DNA from: CALBPI01 sp038529355
Lineage (GTDB): Bacteria > Pseudomonadota > Gammaproteobacteria > Steroidobacterales > Woeseiaceae
Reading direction: 5' to 3'
Length of the DNA: 38,702 nt
Assembly (NCBI GenBank): GCA_038529355.1
Contig: JBCBDU010000033.1
Location: 1-38,702 of the forward strand
Shown: one piece after another, positions 7,505-15,406 of the stretch
How positions within the stretch are numbered: position 1 is the stretch's first letter
How the letters are laid out: the number at the start of each line of letters is the position of its first letter
Notes under the pieces: generated by a model
What the model saw: only the letters and a program-made list of their open reading frames with translations
Databases searched by the model: none
What the model was told of the DNA's origin: nothing
Translations under genes and position numbers: made by a program

Positions 7505-7825
7505 GTGGATCAGCAAGCAGCGCAGTTGTTGACGGTCGAGGTAGCGCTGGCATGTCGTGACAAACAACGCATTGTGACGATCGAGATTGCGGCCGGCTCG
7601 AGCCTGCGTGATGCTGTGCGCGCCAGTGGCATCGACGCGTTGTTTCCGGACATTGACGTTGCGAGTGCGCCGTTAGGCGTCTGGGGCGAGGCGCGCGCCG
7701 ACGATGTGCCTGCTCGTGCCGGTGACCGAATTGAGATTTACCGGACGTTGCGCAATGATCCGCGTGCGCTGCGTATGCGCCTGGCCGCAGAAGGCCGCAC
7801 GATGGGCGAACATCGGGGCGACTAG
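7505..7825 (+). CDS. rnfH: RnfH family protein (UPF0125)
   Basis: 106 residues from a GTG that follows the ratA TAG without any gap, so the two are translationally linked. The ubiquitin-like/MoaD-like fold is indicated by VEVALACRDKQRIVTIEIAAG, then the acidic-hydrophobic middle and the family C-terminal pattern GDRIEIYRTLRNDPRALRMR. The biochemical role of RnfH is not settled; the name comes from rnf operons but in most gammaproteobacteria the gene is paired with ratA, as here. It converges with bamE, the stops being 10 bases apart. Confidence 0.92.
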   Translation: MDQQAAQLLTVEVALACRDKQRIVTIEIAAGSSLRDAVRASGIDALFPDIDVASAPLGVWGEARADDVPARAGDRIEIYRTLRNDPRALRMRLAAEGRTMGEHRGD

Positions 7826-7835
7826 AAGGTCAGCG

Positions 7836-8183
7836 TTACTCGATGACTTTGGCGCGCTTTAGCGGCGCTTCATCGCGCGTTTCAATTTGCGACACGACGC
7901 CTGCTTCGAAAAACACCGTTATAAACGATTTCGTTGACGGCTCTTTGCGACCGACGCGTGTGTGATAGACGTAATCCCAACGATCAGCGTTGAACGGGTC
8001 ATCGACCAATGGCGTGCCAAGCAAAAAACGCACCTGACTGGGCGTCATGCCGACTTTGACCTGCTCTACATCGCCAGCATCGGCAATGTTGCCCTGTTGA
8101 ATAGCCAGACGATAAACGCAGCCTTGCAAGGCCGGGGTCAGCGCAGTCAGTGTCAGCAGCAAGATCAGTGAACGCAATTTCAT
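7836..8183 (-). CDS. bamE: Outer membrane assembly lipoprotein BamE (OmlA/SmpA)
   Basis: 115 residues from ATG 8183 (MKLRSLILLLTLTALTPALQGC). An in-frame ATG at 8198 would add five residues, and neither start has a strong ribosome site. The signal ends in a lipobox LQGC with Cys21, after which VYRLAIQQGN begins the mature lipoprotein. The core shows the SmpA/OmlA signature: VEQVKVGMTPSQVRFLLGTP, then DRWDYVYHTR and the strand SFITVFFEAGVVSQIE. BamE is a lipoprotein of the BAM complex that inserts beta-barrel proteins into the outer membrane. It is divergent from fur, sharing a 181-base region with it, as known in Pseudomonas. Confidence 0.96.
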   Translation of the reverse strand: MKLRSLILLLTLTALTPALQGCVYRLAIQQGNIADAGDVEQVKVGMTPSQVRFLLGTPLVDDPFNADRWDYVYHTRVGRKEPSTKSFITVFFEAGVVSQIETRDEAPLKRAKVIE

Positions 8184-8364
8184 CGCAAGCCCATTCATTA
8201 TTGTCATCGTCCGTTGGTGCGGCAGTCTTCGCCCCGAACCGGCGCGCATGATACCTTACCCACTCGTAGATATGACATTGTTTGTCGCCAGAGTTTCCCT
8301 TTTCGCGAGGAATATGCGGTAAATCCGGTGCCAGCGACACACAGAAAACCACGCCCGAGGTCCC

Positions 8365-8781
8365 ATGGAAGCCAAGATTCAACGCAGCGATTTGCGCAAA
8401 GCCGGTCTGAAAGTCACGTTGCCGCGGCTGAAAATTCTCGAAATTCTGGAAGGAGCCGAGTCCCGCCATCTGACCGCTGAAGATATCTATCGCGAGTTGC
8501 TGGAGTCCGGCGAGGACATCGGGCTGGCCACAGTTTATCGAGTACTAACGCAGTTTGAGACGGCCGGATTGGTCTCACGCCAGAATTTCGAAGGTACAAG
8601 CTCGGTGTTTGAGCTTGACGATGGCAGTCATCACGACCATATGGTCGACATCGACAGTGGTGAGGTGATTGAGTTCGTCAGCGACCAGATCGAGAAACTG
8701 CAGCACGAGGTTGCGGAGCAATACGGCTACGAACTACACGATCACAGCCTGGTGCTGTACGTGAAAAAGAAGGGCAGCTGA
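8365..8781 (+). CDS. fur: Ferric uptake regulator Fur, lacking all cysteines
   Basis: 138 residues from an ATG with GAGGT upstream. The N-terminal winged helix is canonical (LRKAGLKVTLPRLKILEILE; HLTAEDIYRELLESGEDIGL; ATVYRVLTQFETAGLVSRQN). The metal-sensing part has the HHDH motif at 89-92 and distal HDH at 125-127. In E. coli Fur the two cysteines of the structural zinc site follow HHDH; here they are replaced (MVDIDSGEVIEF, Asp95 and Ser98), and the protein contains no cysteine at all. Some gammaproteobacterial Fur proteins also lack the site, so function as Fe2+-dependent repressor is still the best call; Zur or PerR are less likely from context (bamE-fur-recN). It converges with recN. 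Confidence 0.95.
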   Translation: MEAKIQRSDLRKAGLKVTLPRLKILEILEGAESRHLTAEDIYRELLESGEDIGLATVYRVLTQFETAGLVSRQNFEGTSSVFELDDGSHHDHMVDIDSGEVIEFVSDQIEKLQHEVAEQYGYELHDHSLVLYVKKKGS

Positions 8782-8870
8782 AGCTGTTCAGCCCGATGTG
8801 GCGGCTGCGGTTGCTGTGCACTTGAGTCGCAGGCAGCCAATCTCAGTTCTTATTCAGGCCTGCTCCGGTA

Positions 8871-10535
8871 TTACTTGAGCATCTCGCGCGCGTGATCGCG
8901 GGACGCGTCTGTGATGTCAACACCGGTGAGCATGCGCGCAATCTCCTCAACGCGTGCATCGCCCTCCAGCGTATCGATACCGGTTTGTGTTGTTGCGCCG
9001 TCTGTTTGCTTGGCAACCTTGTGGTGATGGTCGGCTTGACCGGCAACTTGTGCCAGATGCGTGACTGCCAACACCTGACACCCTGAATGCGCAAGCTCGC
9101 GCATGCGTTGCCCGACAATTTGCGCCACCGCGCCACCGACACCAGCGTCGACTTCGTCGAAGATCATGCTCAGCACGCCGTCGTGGCGACCCGCTGCGAC
9201 CTGAATGGCAAGACTGATACGCGACAGCTCGCCACCGGAAGCAACTTTACCGACCGGTTGCGGTGGTTGCCCGGGATTAGCGCTGACCAGCAACTGCACG
9301 CGATCCTGGCCGTGCACTTGTGGCACCTCGTCATCACGTGGTTCGACCGTCACTTCGACGACACCGCCAGGCATGCCAAGCGTCTGCATGCCGGTCGTGA
9401 CTTCGCTGGCGAATGCCTTGGCTGCCTTGCGCCGTGCACGCGTCAACGTGTCGGCAGCTTTGCGCAACGCCTGTAGTCGTTCGTCAGCGGCGCGTTGCAG
9501 TGCCTCGATCGTTTCATCGGCGCGTTGCAACGCCGTGTGTTCGCCGCGCAACCGGTCGATCAGCGCGGGCAGCGCGTCCGGTTCAACGCGGTGTTTGCGC
9601 GCCAGGCTTTGGATATCCGCCAGACGCTGCTCGACATACTCCTGGCGCGCCGGATCGGCCTCGATGCCGTCAAGGTAACGTCGCAGACTCTCGGTGGCTT
9701 CGCTGACACTGACCTCCGCCTCGGTAATCAAGGCGGTAATGTCCGCAACCTTCGGGTCGATCGCCGAAATCGCCTGCACGTGGCGCGACGCCTCGGCCAG
9801 CAGTGATTGCGCGTTGTGTGACTCGCCGTCGTAGAGCGCAGCGATCGCCTGTAGCCCGTCAGCGGAGAGCTGTCCCGCGTTGGCCAGCCGATCGCGCTCC
9901 GGCGACAGCGTGGTGTATTCGTCGGGTTCCATGGCCAACGCGTCCAGCTCCTTGAGCTGAAATTCCAGGAACGCCAGTTTTTCTTCGCGCTGCCCCTGTG
10001 CGTCCTGCACCGCGCTCAGTTCAGCCTGCGCTTCGTGCCATTGCGCATGCGCCGCGGCAACCGCGCGCCGTTGTTTGCCAAGATTGCCGCGGTGGTCGAG
10101 CAAGTCGCGCTGTTGATCGGTTTTTTGCAGCGCCTGATGCTCGTGCTGACCGTGAATGGTGACCAGCAACTCGCCGAGCGTCTTGAGGCTTTGCACCGGC
10201 ACCGGGTTACCGTTGATGAACGCGCGCGAGCGGCCATCGCGGCTAACGACCCGGCGCAAGTGGCAGTCGCCGTCCGCATCCAGCGTCATCTCCTCGAGCC
10301 ATTTGGCCGCCGGGCTGTCAGGCACAAGTGTAAAGCCTGCGTCAATCTCGGCGCGTTGCTGGCCGGCGCGAATGCTCTCGTTTGACGCCCGTGCGCCGAG
10401 CGTCAGACCCAGCGCATCGACGAGGATCGATTTGCCGGCGCCCGTCTCACCGGTCAGCACATTCATGCCGGGACCGAACTCAACGGTGACGTCATCAATG
10501 ATCGCGAAGTGCCGCACGTGCAAGGTACTCAACAC
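8871..10535 (-). CDS. recN: DNA repair protein RecN
   Basis: 554 residues, the normal length. SMC-like ATPase that helps join broken DNA in recombinational repair. Walker A GETGAGKS is at residues 29-36. Two long charged coiled-coil arms fill the middle, rich in Ala, Gln, Glu and Arg. The ABC-type signature region VGKVASGGELSRISLAIQ and Walker B SMIFDEVDAGVGG follow near the C-terminus. The start is a GTG (10535-10533) overlapping the nadK TAG by one base (TAGTG), so translation is probably coupled to nadK. No SOS box is evident upstream, as transcription probably enters from nadK. It converges with fur. Confidence 0.97.
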   Translation of the reverse strand: MLSTLHVRHFAIIDDVTVEFGPGMNVLTGETGAGKSILVDALGLTLGARASNESIRAGQQRAEIDAGFTLVPDSPAAKWLEEMTLDADGDCHLRRVVSRDGRSRAFINGNPVPVQSLKTLGELLVTIHGQHEHQALQKTDQQRDLLDHRGNLGKQRRAVAAAHAQWHEAQAELSAVQDAQGQREEKLAFLEFQLKELDALAMEPDEYTTLSPERDRLANAGQLSADGLQAIAALYDGESHNAQSLLAEASRHVQAISAIDPKVADITALITEAEVSVSEATESLRRYLDGIEADPARQEYVEQRLADIQSLARKHRVEPDALPALIDRLRGEHTALQRADETIEALQRAADERLQALRKAADTLTRARRKAAKAFASEVTTGMQTLGMPGGVVEVTVEPRDDEVPQVHGQDRVQLLVSANPGQPPQPVGKVASGGELSRISLAIQVAAGRHDGVLSMIFDEVDAGVGGAVAQIVGQRMRELAHSGCQVLAVTHLAQVAGQADHHHKVAKQTDGATTQTGIDTLEGDARVEEIARMLTGVDITDASRDHAREMLK

Positions 10536-11419
10536 TAACCTGGCCCTCCCTTGTCGCGTCGGCGCGAATCAGCGCCCCAGTTCAGTTTGGAACGTAACAA
10601 CTCGAAGTAGTCATAGCCGGGCGGGTGAATCAATTTTAGTCGTTGCTCGGCAGCCTTTATCGTCAGCGTATCGCCACCTTCGAGCGTGGCCAGAAACTGG
10701 CCGTCAACGCTAATTTCGGCTGGCGTTTGCGAGCGTTCGGTGCGGCGCACTTCGATATGCACCGTGGCTGGCAGCACAACAGGGCGATCACTGAGCGTAT
10801 GCGGGCACACCGGTACCAGCGCAATCGCTGATACGCCGGGCTGCATGATCGGGCCGCCGCAGGACAACGCGTACGCGGTGGAGCCCGTCGCGGTCGCGGC
10901 GATCAGCCCGTCACCGGCGTGATTATTGACAAATGTCCCGTTAACGCGGGTTTCGAAGTCAATCATGCGACCCGGGTCGCGACGCCCGAGCACGACATCA
11001 TTCATTGCCAGCGCGGTAGCAACGCGCTCATCGCCACGCGACACGGTGGCTTCGAGCAGCAAGCGCGTCTCGCTCAGTGCCTCGTCGTTCAGTACGGCCG
11101 TTAATGAGTCATCGACCTCGTCGGGCGAGATGTCCGTCAGGAACCCGAGTCGGCCAAGGTTGATGCCCAGCAGCGGGATATCCCGGCCAACAGCGACGCG
11201 CGCGGCGTACAGCATCGTGCCGTCGCCACCAATCGCGATGAACAGGTCGGCGAGTTCGGCCAATTGCGCCTCGTCGACGCGTTCGGCGACAACGGCTTCA
11301 CTGGCGTGCGCGACCAGTACGCGCAGGCCGGCATCGGCAAGCCAGCGCGCGACACGCTGCATTTGCTGCTGGACAACGGCGTGATCCGGTTGACCAAAAA
11401 GAGCTGCGATCTTGTACAT
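10535..11419 (-). CDS. nadK: NAD kinase
   Basis: 294 residues; phosphorylates NAD+ to NADP+ in the cytoplasm. The start ATG at 11419 (MYKIAALFGQPDHAVVQQQM) gives the usual family N-terminus; the frame stays open upstream into the antisense of hrcA but that part has no family similarity. The catalytic GGDG motif is at residues 64-67 (LFIAIGGDGTMLYAAR). The NAD-binding region reads NNHAGDGLIAATATGSTAYA, followed by LSCGGPIMQPG and the late strand ISVDGQF. It overlaps recN by one base and is divergent from hrcA with 141 bases between the starts. Confidence 0.97.
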   Translation of the reverse strand: MYKIAALFGQPDHAVVQQQMQRVARWLADAGLRVLVAHASEAVVAERVDEAQLAELADLFIAIGGDGTMLYAARVAVGRDIPLLGINLGRLGFLTDISPDEVDDSLTAVLNDEALSETRLLLEATVSRGDERVATALAMNDVVLGRRDPGRMIDFETRVNGTFVNNHAGDGLIAATATGSTAYALSCGGPIMQPGVSAIALVPVCPHTLSDRPVVLPATVHIEVRRTERSQTPAEISVDGQFLATLEGGDTLTIKAAEQRLKLIHPPGYDYFELLRSKLNWGADSRRRDKGGPG

Positions 11420-11512
11420 ACGTGTAGTCTGACGTGTCCCCGAGTTCGCAGCAAACCTTCCGGTATTGAAAGCGGCGACCGGATAGGTAAGGCTTAGTGT
11501 TCTCGTTGAACC

Positions 11513-11527
11513 GTCAGCGCCGCTGAC
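11513..11527. promoter_or_regulatory. 15-bp perfect palindrome upstream of hrcA
   Basis: GTCAGCG-C-CGCTGAC lies 33 bases before the hrcA ATG, in the nadK/hrcA divergent region. It could be an operator or a small leader hairpin. It does not resemble CIRCE (TTAGCACTC-N9-GAGTGCTAA), the usual HrcA target. Function is not known. Confidence 0.35.
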
Positions 11528-11560
11528 ATTTGCCTGTGACCGCGACTGGAGGCAGTGCCA

Positions 11561-12628
11561 ATGGCAACGAAGCACAATCAGGATCAACCGACACCGCGCG
11601 CGCGCAAATTGCTCAGAGCGCTGATCGAGCGTTATGTCAGCGAAGGCCAGCCAGTGGGCTCGCGCACGCTGGCGCGCGACGCCGGGCTTGAGCTCAGCCC
11701 GGCCACCATCCGCAACGTCATGTCCGATCTGGAGCAGATGGGCTTCGTCAGCGCGCCGCACACGTCGGCCGGACGCGTGCCTACCGCTCAGGGCTATCGG
11801 TTTTTTGTCGACACGCTGATGCGGGTTAAACCGCTGGATGCAAAGAAGGTCGACGCGCTGCAACGCAAGCTGGCCAGTGATGCCGGTGACCAGTCGGCAG
11901 TCATGTCGCAAGCTTCGAGCATTTTGTCCCAATTCACGCAAATGGCCGGTGTCGTCACGGTGCCGCGGCCAGAGCGCGTTACGTTACGCCAGATCGAGTT
12001 TTTGCCGCTGTCGGACAAACGCGTGCTGGCCATTCTGGTTATCAACGCCAGCGAGGTGCAGAATCGCGTGTTGCTGACCAAACGCGAGTACACACGCGAC
12101 GAGCTGCAGGTGGCAGCCAATTTCATCAACGCACACTGCGCCGGCATGGAGCTCGACAGCATTCGTGGTGTCATTGTTGAGGAGCTCGAACGGGCACGCA
12201 CATCGATGAACCAGGCGATGATCGATGTCGTCAGTGTGGCGCAGTCGGCGATTGAAAGCGGCGCGCGCGCGCAGGGCGAGTACATCATGGCCGGTGAGAC
12301 CAACCTGATGGATTTTTCCGAGTTGTCCGATGTCGACAAGCTGCGGCGCTTGTTCGATGCGTTCAACCAAAAGCGCGATTTGCTGGATTTGCTCGATCGC
12401 AGCATTGAAGCCAGTGGCGTGCAGATCTTTATCGGCGAGGAATCAGGCTTCCAGATTCTTGACGACTGCAGCGTCGTCGCATCGCCGTATGTGGTCGATG
12501 ACGAGGTCGTGGGTGTGCTTGGCGTCATCGGGCCTACGCGCATGGCCTACGAACGGGTGATCCCTGTCGTCGATATCACGGCAAAATTGCTCAGTACGAT
12601 CTTGAATTCCCGCCACGAGACCCAATAG
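11561..12628 (+). CDS. hrcA: Heat-inducible transcription repressor HrcA
   Basis: 355 residues. Start ATG 11561 fits TGGAGG eight bases upstream; a GTG two codons earlier is too close to that site. The N-terminal winged helix is canonical: LLRALIERYVSEGQPVGSRT, LSPATIRNVMSDLEQMGFVS, then the diagnostic PHTSAGRVPTAQGYRFFVD. The middle holds the GAF-like dimer domain and the end shows VVDDEVVGVLGVIGPTRMAY. In bacteria that use it, HrcA represses groESL and/or dnaK through CIRCE, with GroEL assisting its folding. No CIRCE is seen upstream of hrcA, grpE or dnaK here, so its target may lie outside the window. It heads the hrcA-grpE-dnaK-dnaJ cluster, 61 bases before grpE. Confidence 0.96.
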   Translation: MATKHNQDQPTPRARKLLRALIERYVSEGQPVGSRTLARDAGLELSPATIRNVMSDLEQMGFVSAPHTSAGRVPTAQGYRFFVDTLMRVKPLDAKKVDALQRKLASDAGDQSAVMSQASSILSQFTQMAGVVTVPRPERVTLRQIEFLPLSDKRVLAILVINASEVQNRVLLTKREYTRDELQVAANFINAHCAGMELDSIRGVIVEELERARTSMNQAMIDVVSVAQSAIESGARAQGEYIMAGETNLMDFSELSDVDKLRRLFDAFNQKRDLLDLLDRSIEASGVQIFIGEESGFQILDDCSVVASPYVVDDEVVGVLGVIGPTRMAYERVIPVVDITAKLLSTILNSRHETQ

Positions 12629-12689
12629 CCAGTTCCAGTTAACGATTTCCGTGCGCCTGGCGCCGGTATGGACTTTTTTGGAGTGGCAA

Positions 12690-13301
12690 ATGAACGAGTC
12701 GAACGGCAACCGGCCGAAGACCGACGGGTCGCAGGATAACGATCCGCACGTAACGATTTCCGATGAAGCCGTGCAAGCCGAGGCTGCGCAGGCCGACGGT
12801 GCATCCGCAGATGGTGCGCATGCGACGGAATCCGAGATATCCCCCGAAGACGCACTGGCAGCGGCCGAGGCACGCGCAACCGAACACTGGGACAAATACC
12901 TGCGCGCCGTGGCCGAGCTCGATAACGTGCGCAAACGTGCACGTAAAGATGTCGAAAACGCACGGAATTTTGGCATCGAGAAGTTTGCGACGGAACTGTT
13001 AGCGGTCAATGACAGCCTGGAAGCGGCGATCAGCAATGGCGGTGAGGCTAGCGCCGAGACGCTGCTCGAAGGTAGCCAGGCCACACTGCGGCTGCTGGTG
13101 ACATCACTGCAGAAGTTTGGCGTCGCGGAGGTCGAGCCGACTGGTGCGCCATTCGATCCGCAGTTGCATGAGGCGATGACGATGGTGCCGTCGCCGGATG
13201 CCGAGCCCAACACCGTGATCGATACGATCCAGAAAGGCTACACGCTGAATGGCCGTCTGATCCGCCCGGCACGCGTGATCGTCGCAGCGGCACCGGCTTG
13301 A
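12690..13301 (+). CDS. grpE: Nucleotide exchange factor GrpE
   Basis: 203 residues from ATG 12690 with GGAG seven bases upstream. GrpE releases ADP from DnaK. The first 60 residues are acidic, Ala-rich and probably disordered. The long dimer helix follows (ALAAAEARATEHWDKYLRAV, AELDNVRKRARKDVENARNF). The C-terminal beta-wing that contacts DnaK carries the family signature VEPTGAPFDPQLHEAMTMV and ends VIDTIQKGYTLNGRLIRPAR followed by VIVAAAPA. Its stop codon lies within the -35 element of the downstream sigma-32 promoter, so dnaK can be transcribed independently of grpE. Confidence 0.97.
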   Translation: MNESNGNRPKTDGSQDNDPHVTISDEAVQAEAAQADGASADGAHATESEISPEDALAAAEARATEHWDKYLRAVAELDNVRKRARKDVENARNFGIEKFATELLAVNDSLEAAISNGGEASAETLLEGSQATLRLLVTSLQKFGVAEVEPTGAPFDPQLHEAMTMVPSPDAEPNTVIDTIQKGYTLNGRLIRPARVIVAAAPA

Positions 13302-13325
13302 AAGCCGCGCCAGGCGTCCCCAGAT
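13297..13325 (+). promoter_or_regulatory. Sigma-32 heat-shock promoter for dnaK(-dnaJ)
   Basis: CTTGAAA (13297-13303) and CCCCAGAT (13318-13325) are separated by 14 bases. The known sigma-32 consensus is CTTGAAA-N13-14-CCCCATNT, so the -35 box is perfect and the -10 box differs slightly. The -35 box covers the grpE TGA stop (13299-13301). Transcription would begin near 13332, about 55 bases before the dnaK ATG. Confidence 0.82.
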
Positions 13326-13388
13326 AATAAGTCATCGTAATCAACAGGCCGGCCAGACGAAATGTGGGCCGTTTCATGAGGAAAGCAA

Positions 13389-15311
13389 ATGGGTAAGGTA
13401 ATTGGAATTGACCTCGGCACGACGAACTCGTGTGTCGCGGTGATGGAAGGCGACTCAGCGCGCGTCATCGAAAACAGCGAAGGCGATCGCACCACGCCAT
13501 CAATTGTGGCGTTTACGAAAGACAGTGAAGTGCTGGTTGGTCAATCCGCCAAGCGCCAGGCTGTCACGAACCCGACGAACACGCTGTTCGCGGTCAAGCG
13601 TCTGATCGGACGTCGTTTTGAGGACGACGTTGTGCAGCGCGATATCGACATGGTGCCGTACACGATCGCTAAAGCCGACAACGGCGATGCGTGGGTCGAA
13701 GTGGACGGCAAGAAAATGGCGCCGCCGGAAATCTCTGCGCGCGTGCTGATGAAAATGAAGAAGACTGCCGAGGACTACCTTGGCGAAACCGTGACCGAAG
13801 CGGTTATCACCGTGCCGGCGTACTTCAACGATTCGCAGCGCCAGGCAACAAAAGATGCAGGCAAGATTGCCGGTCTGGACGTCAAGCGCATCATCAACGA
13901 GCCGACCGCGGCGGCGTTGGCCTACGGCATGGACAAGCAGCGCGGCGATCGCACCGTTGCAGTTTATGATCTGGGTGGCGGCACGTTCGACGTGTCCATC
14001 ATCGAGATTGCTGAAGTCGACGGCGAACACCAGTTCGAAGTGCTGGCAACCAACGGTGACACGTTCCTCGGCGGTGAAGACTTCGATCTGAAGATCATCG
14101 ATTACCTCGCGAGCGAGTTCCAGAAAGAGTCTGGCGTAGACATCAAGAAGGATCCGCTGGCAATGCAGCGCCTGAAAGAGGCGGGCGAGAAAGCCAAGAT
14201 CGAGCTGTCCTCGCAGCAGCAGACCGAAGTTAACCTGCCGTACATCACCGCTGATGCCAGTGGTCCGAAGCATTTGAACATCAAGCTGACGCGCGCCAAG
14301 CTCGAGTCGCTGGTCGGTGACCTGATCACACGCACCATCGAACCGTGCAAGACCGCGTTGAAAGATGCTGGCCTGAAGGTCAGCGACATTCAGGACGTGA
14401 TTCTGGTTGGCGGCCAAACGCGTATGCCGAAAGTGGCCGAGGAAGTCCAGAACTTCTTTGGCAAAGAGCCGCGTCGTGATGTGAACCCGGATGAAGCGGT
14501 TGCCATTGGTGCTGCGATTCAGGGTGGTGTGTTGTCCGGCGATGTCAAAGACGTGTTGTTGCTTGATGTGACTCCGCTGTCGCTCGGCATCGAGACGATG
14601 GGTGGCGCCATGACCAAGCTTATCGACAAGAACACAACGATTCCGGCGAACGCCGAGCAGGTGTTCTCGACGGCTGACGACAACCAGACAGCGGTAACCA
14701 TTCATGTGTTGCAGGGTGAGCGCGAGCGCTCGGCAGATAACAAGTCGCTGGGCCGCTTCGACCTCTCTGACATTCCGCCGGCACCGCGCGGCATGCCGCA
14801 AATCGAGGTCACGTTCGACATCGACGCGAACGGCATTCTTAATGTGTCGGCCAAAGACAAGGCGACCGGCAAGAGCCAGAACATCGTGATCAAGGCCTCC
14901 AGTGGTCTGTCGGATGACGAGATCGATGCAATGGTTGCCGATGCCGAGGCGCACGCTGAAGACGATCGCAAGTTCCGTGAGCTGGTCGATGTTCGCAACC
15001 AGGCCGACGGTCTGGTGCATGCCACCGAGAAGTCATTGGCTGATCTTGGCGAGAAAGTGGACAGCGCGGAGCGCGGTACGATTGAGGCGGCCATTGCGGA
15101 CTTGAAGACGGCGCTCGAGGGTGACGACAAGGATACGATCGAGGCTAAGTCGAAAGCGTTGGCTGAAGCGTCGGCATCTATGGCACAAAAAGCTTATGAG
15201 CAGGCGCAAGCCAGCGAGGGCGATGCCGGCGATGGCGCCAAAGCTGCGGCTGACGATGTCGTCGATGCGGAGTTTGAAGAGGTGAATGACGACGACAAGA
15301 AGTCGGCGTAA
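13389..15311 (+). CDS. dnaK: Molecular chaperone DnaK (Hsp70)
   Basis: 640 residues, the standard length, from an ATG preceded by GAGGA. The ATPase domain begins with GIDLGTTNSCVAVMEG and holds VITVPAYFNDSQRQATKDAG, IINEPTAAALAYGMDKQ, VAVYDLGGGTFDVSIIEI and VILVGGQTRMPKV. The linker DVLLLDVTPLSLGIETMGG leads to the substrate-binding domain, then the helical lid, and the tail ends VVDAEFEEVNDDDKKSA, the usual acidic EEV-type end. It is the central ATP-driven folding chaperone acting with DnaJ and GrpE, both adjacent. A sigma-32 promoter lies just upstream, so heat induction is likely. A strong hairpin separates it from dnaJ. Confidence 0.99.
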   Translation: MGKVIGIDLGTTNSCVAVMEGDSARVIENSEGDRTTPSIVAFTKDSEVLVGQSAKRQAVTNPTNTLFAVKRLIGRRFEDDVVQRDIDMVPYTIAKADNGDAWVEVDGKKMAPPEISARVLMKMKKTAEDYLGETVTEAVITVPAYFNDSQRQATKDAGKIAGLDVKRIINEPTAAALAYGMDKQRGDRTVAVYDLGGGTFDVSIIEIAEVDGEHQFEVLATNGDTFLGGEDFDLKIIDYLASEFQKESGVDIKKDPLAMQRLKEAGEKAKIELSSQQQTEVNLPYITADASGPKHLNIKLTRAKLESLVGDLITRTIEPCKTALKDAGLKVSDIQDVILVGGQTRMPKVAEEVQNFFGKEPRRDVNPDEAVAIGAAIQGGVLSGDVKDVLLLDVTPLSLGIETMGGAMTKLIDKNTTIPANAEQVFSTADDNQTAVTIHVLQGERERSADNKSLGRFDLSDIPPAPRGMPQIEVTFDIDANGILNVSAKDKATGKSQNIVIKASSGLSDDEIDAMVADAEAHAEDDRKFRELVDVRNQADGLVHATEKSLADLGEKVDSAERGTIEAAIADLKTALEGDDKDTIEAKSKALAEASASMAQKAYEQAQASEGDAGDGAKAAADDVVDAEFEEVNDDDKKSA

Positions 15312-15333
15312 CAACTCTTAACGCAATCCGGGT

Positions 15334-15368
15334 AAGCCGCTCGTTGGTCAAGAACCGGCGTGCGGCTT
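15334..15368 (+). promoter_or_regulatory. Strong hairpin between dnaK and dnaJ
   Basis: AAGCCGC (15334-15340) pairs with GCGGCTT (15362-15368); after one T/T mismatch, CGTTGGT pairs with ACCGGCG (two G-U) around the loop CAAGA. The stem thus has 14 pairs. No T run follows, so it is not a standard terminator; it may stabilise the dnaK message or partly reduce read-through into dnaJ, which is needed at lower levels. The structure is read from sequence and the role is inferred. Confidence 0.6.
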
Positions 15369-15406
15369 GTTCGATCTGAAGAATGTCCCGAAGGTGAACG
15401 TGCGCA

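Noticed and set aside
11420..11941. N-terminal extension of nadK upstream of 11419
   Set aside because: The extra sequence is antisense to hrcA, and the NAD kinase family starts at MYKIAALFGQ.
11420..13388. Search for CIRCE elements
   Set aside because: No pair close to TTAGCACTC/GAGTGCTAA at suitable spacing was found in the upstream regions of hrcA, grpE or dnaK.
13500..15020. 506-codon minus-strand open frame opposite dnaK
   Set aside because: Exactly mirrors the codon pattern of dnaK, has no recognisable motif, and long antisense frames in high-GC Hsp70 genes are a known artefact.
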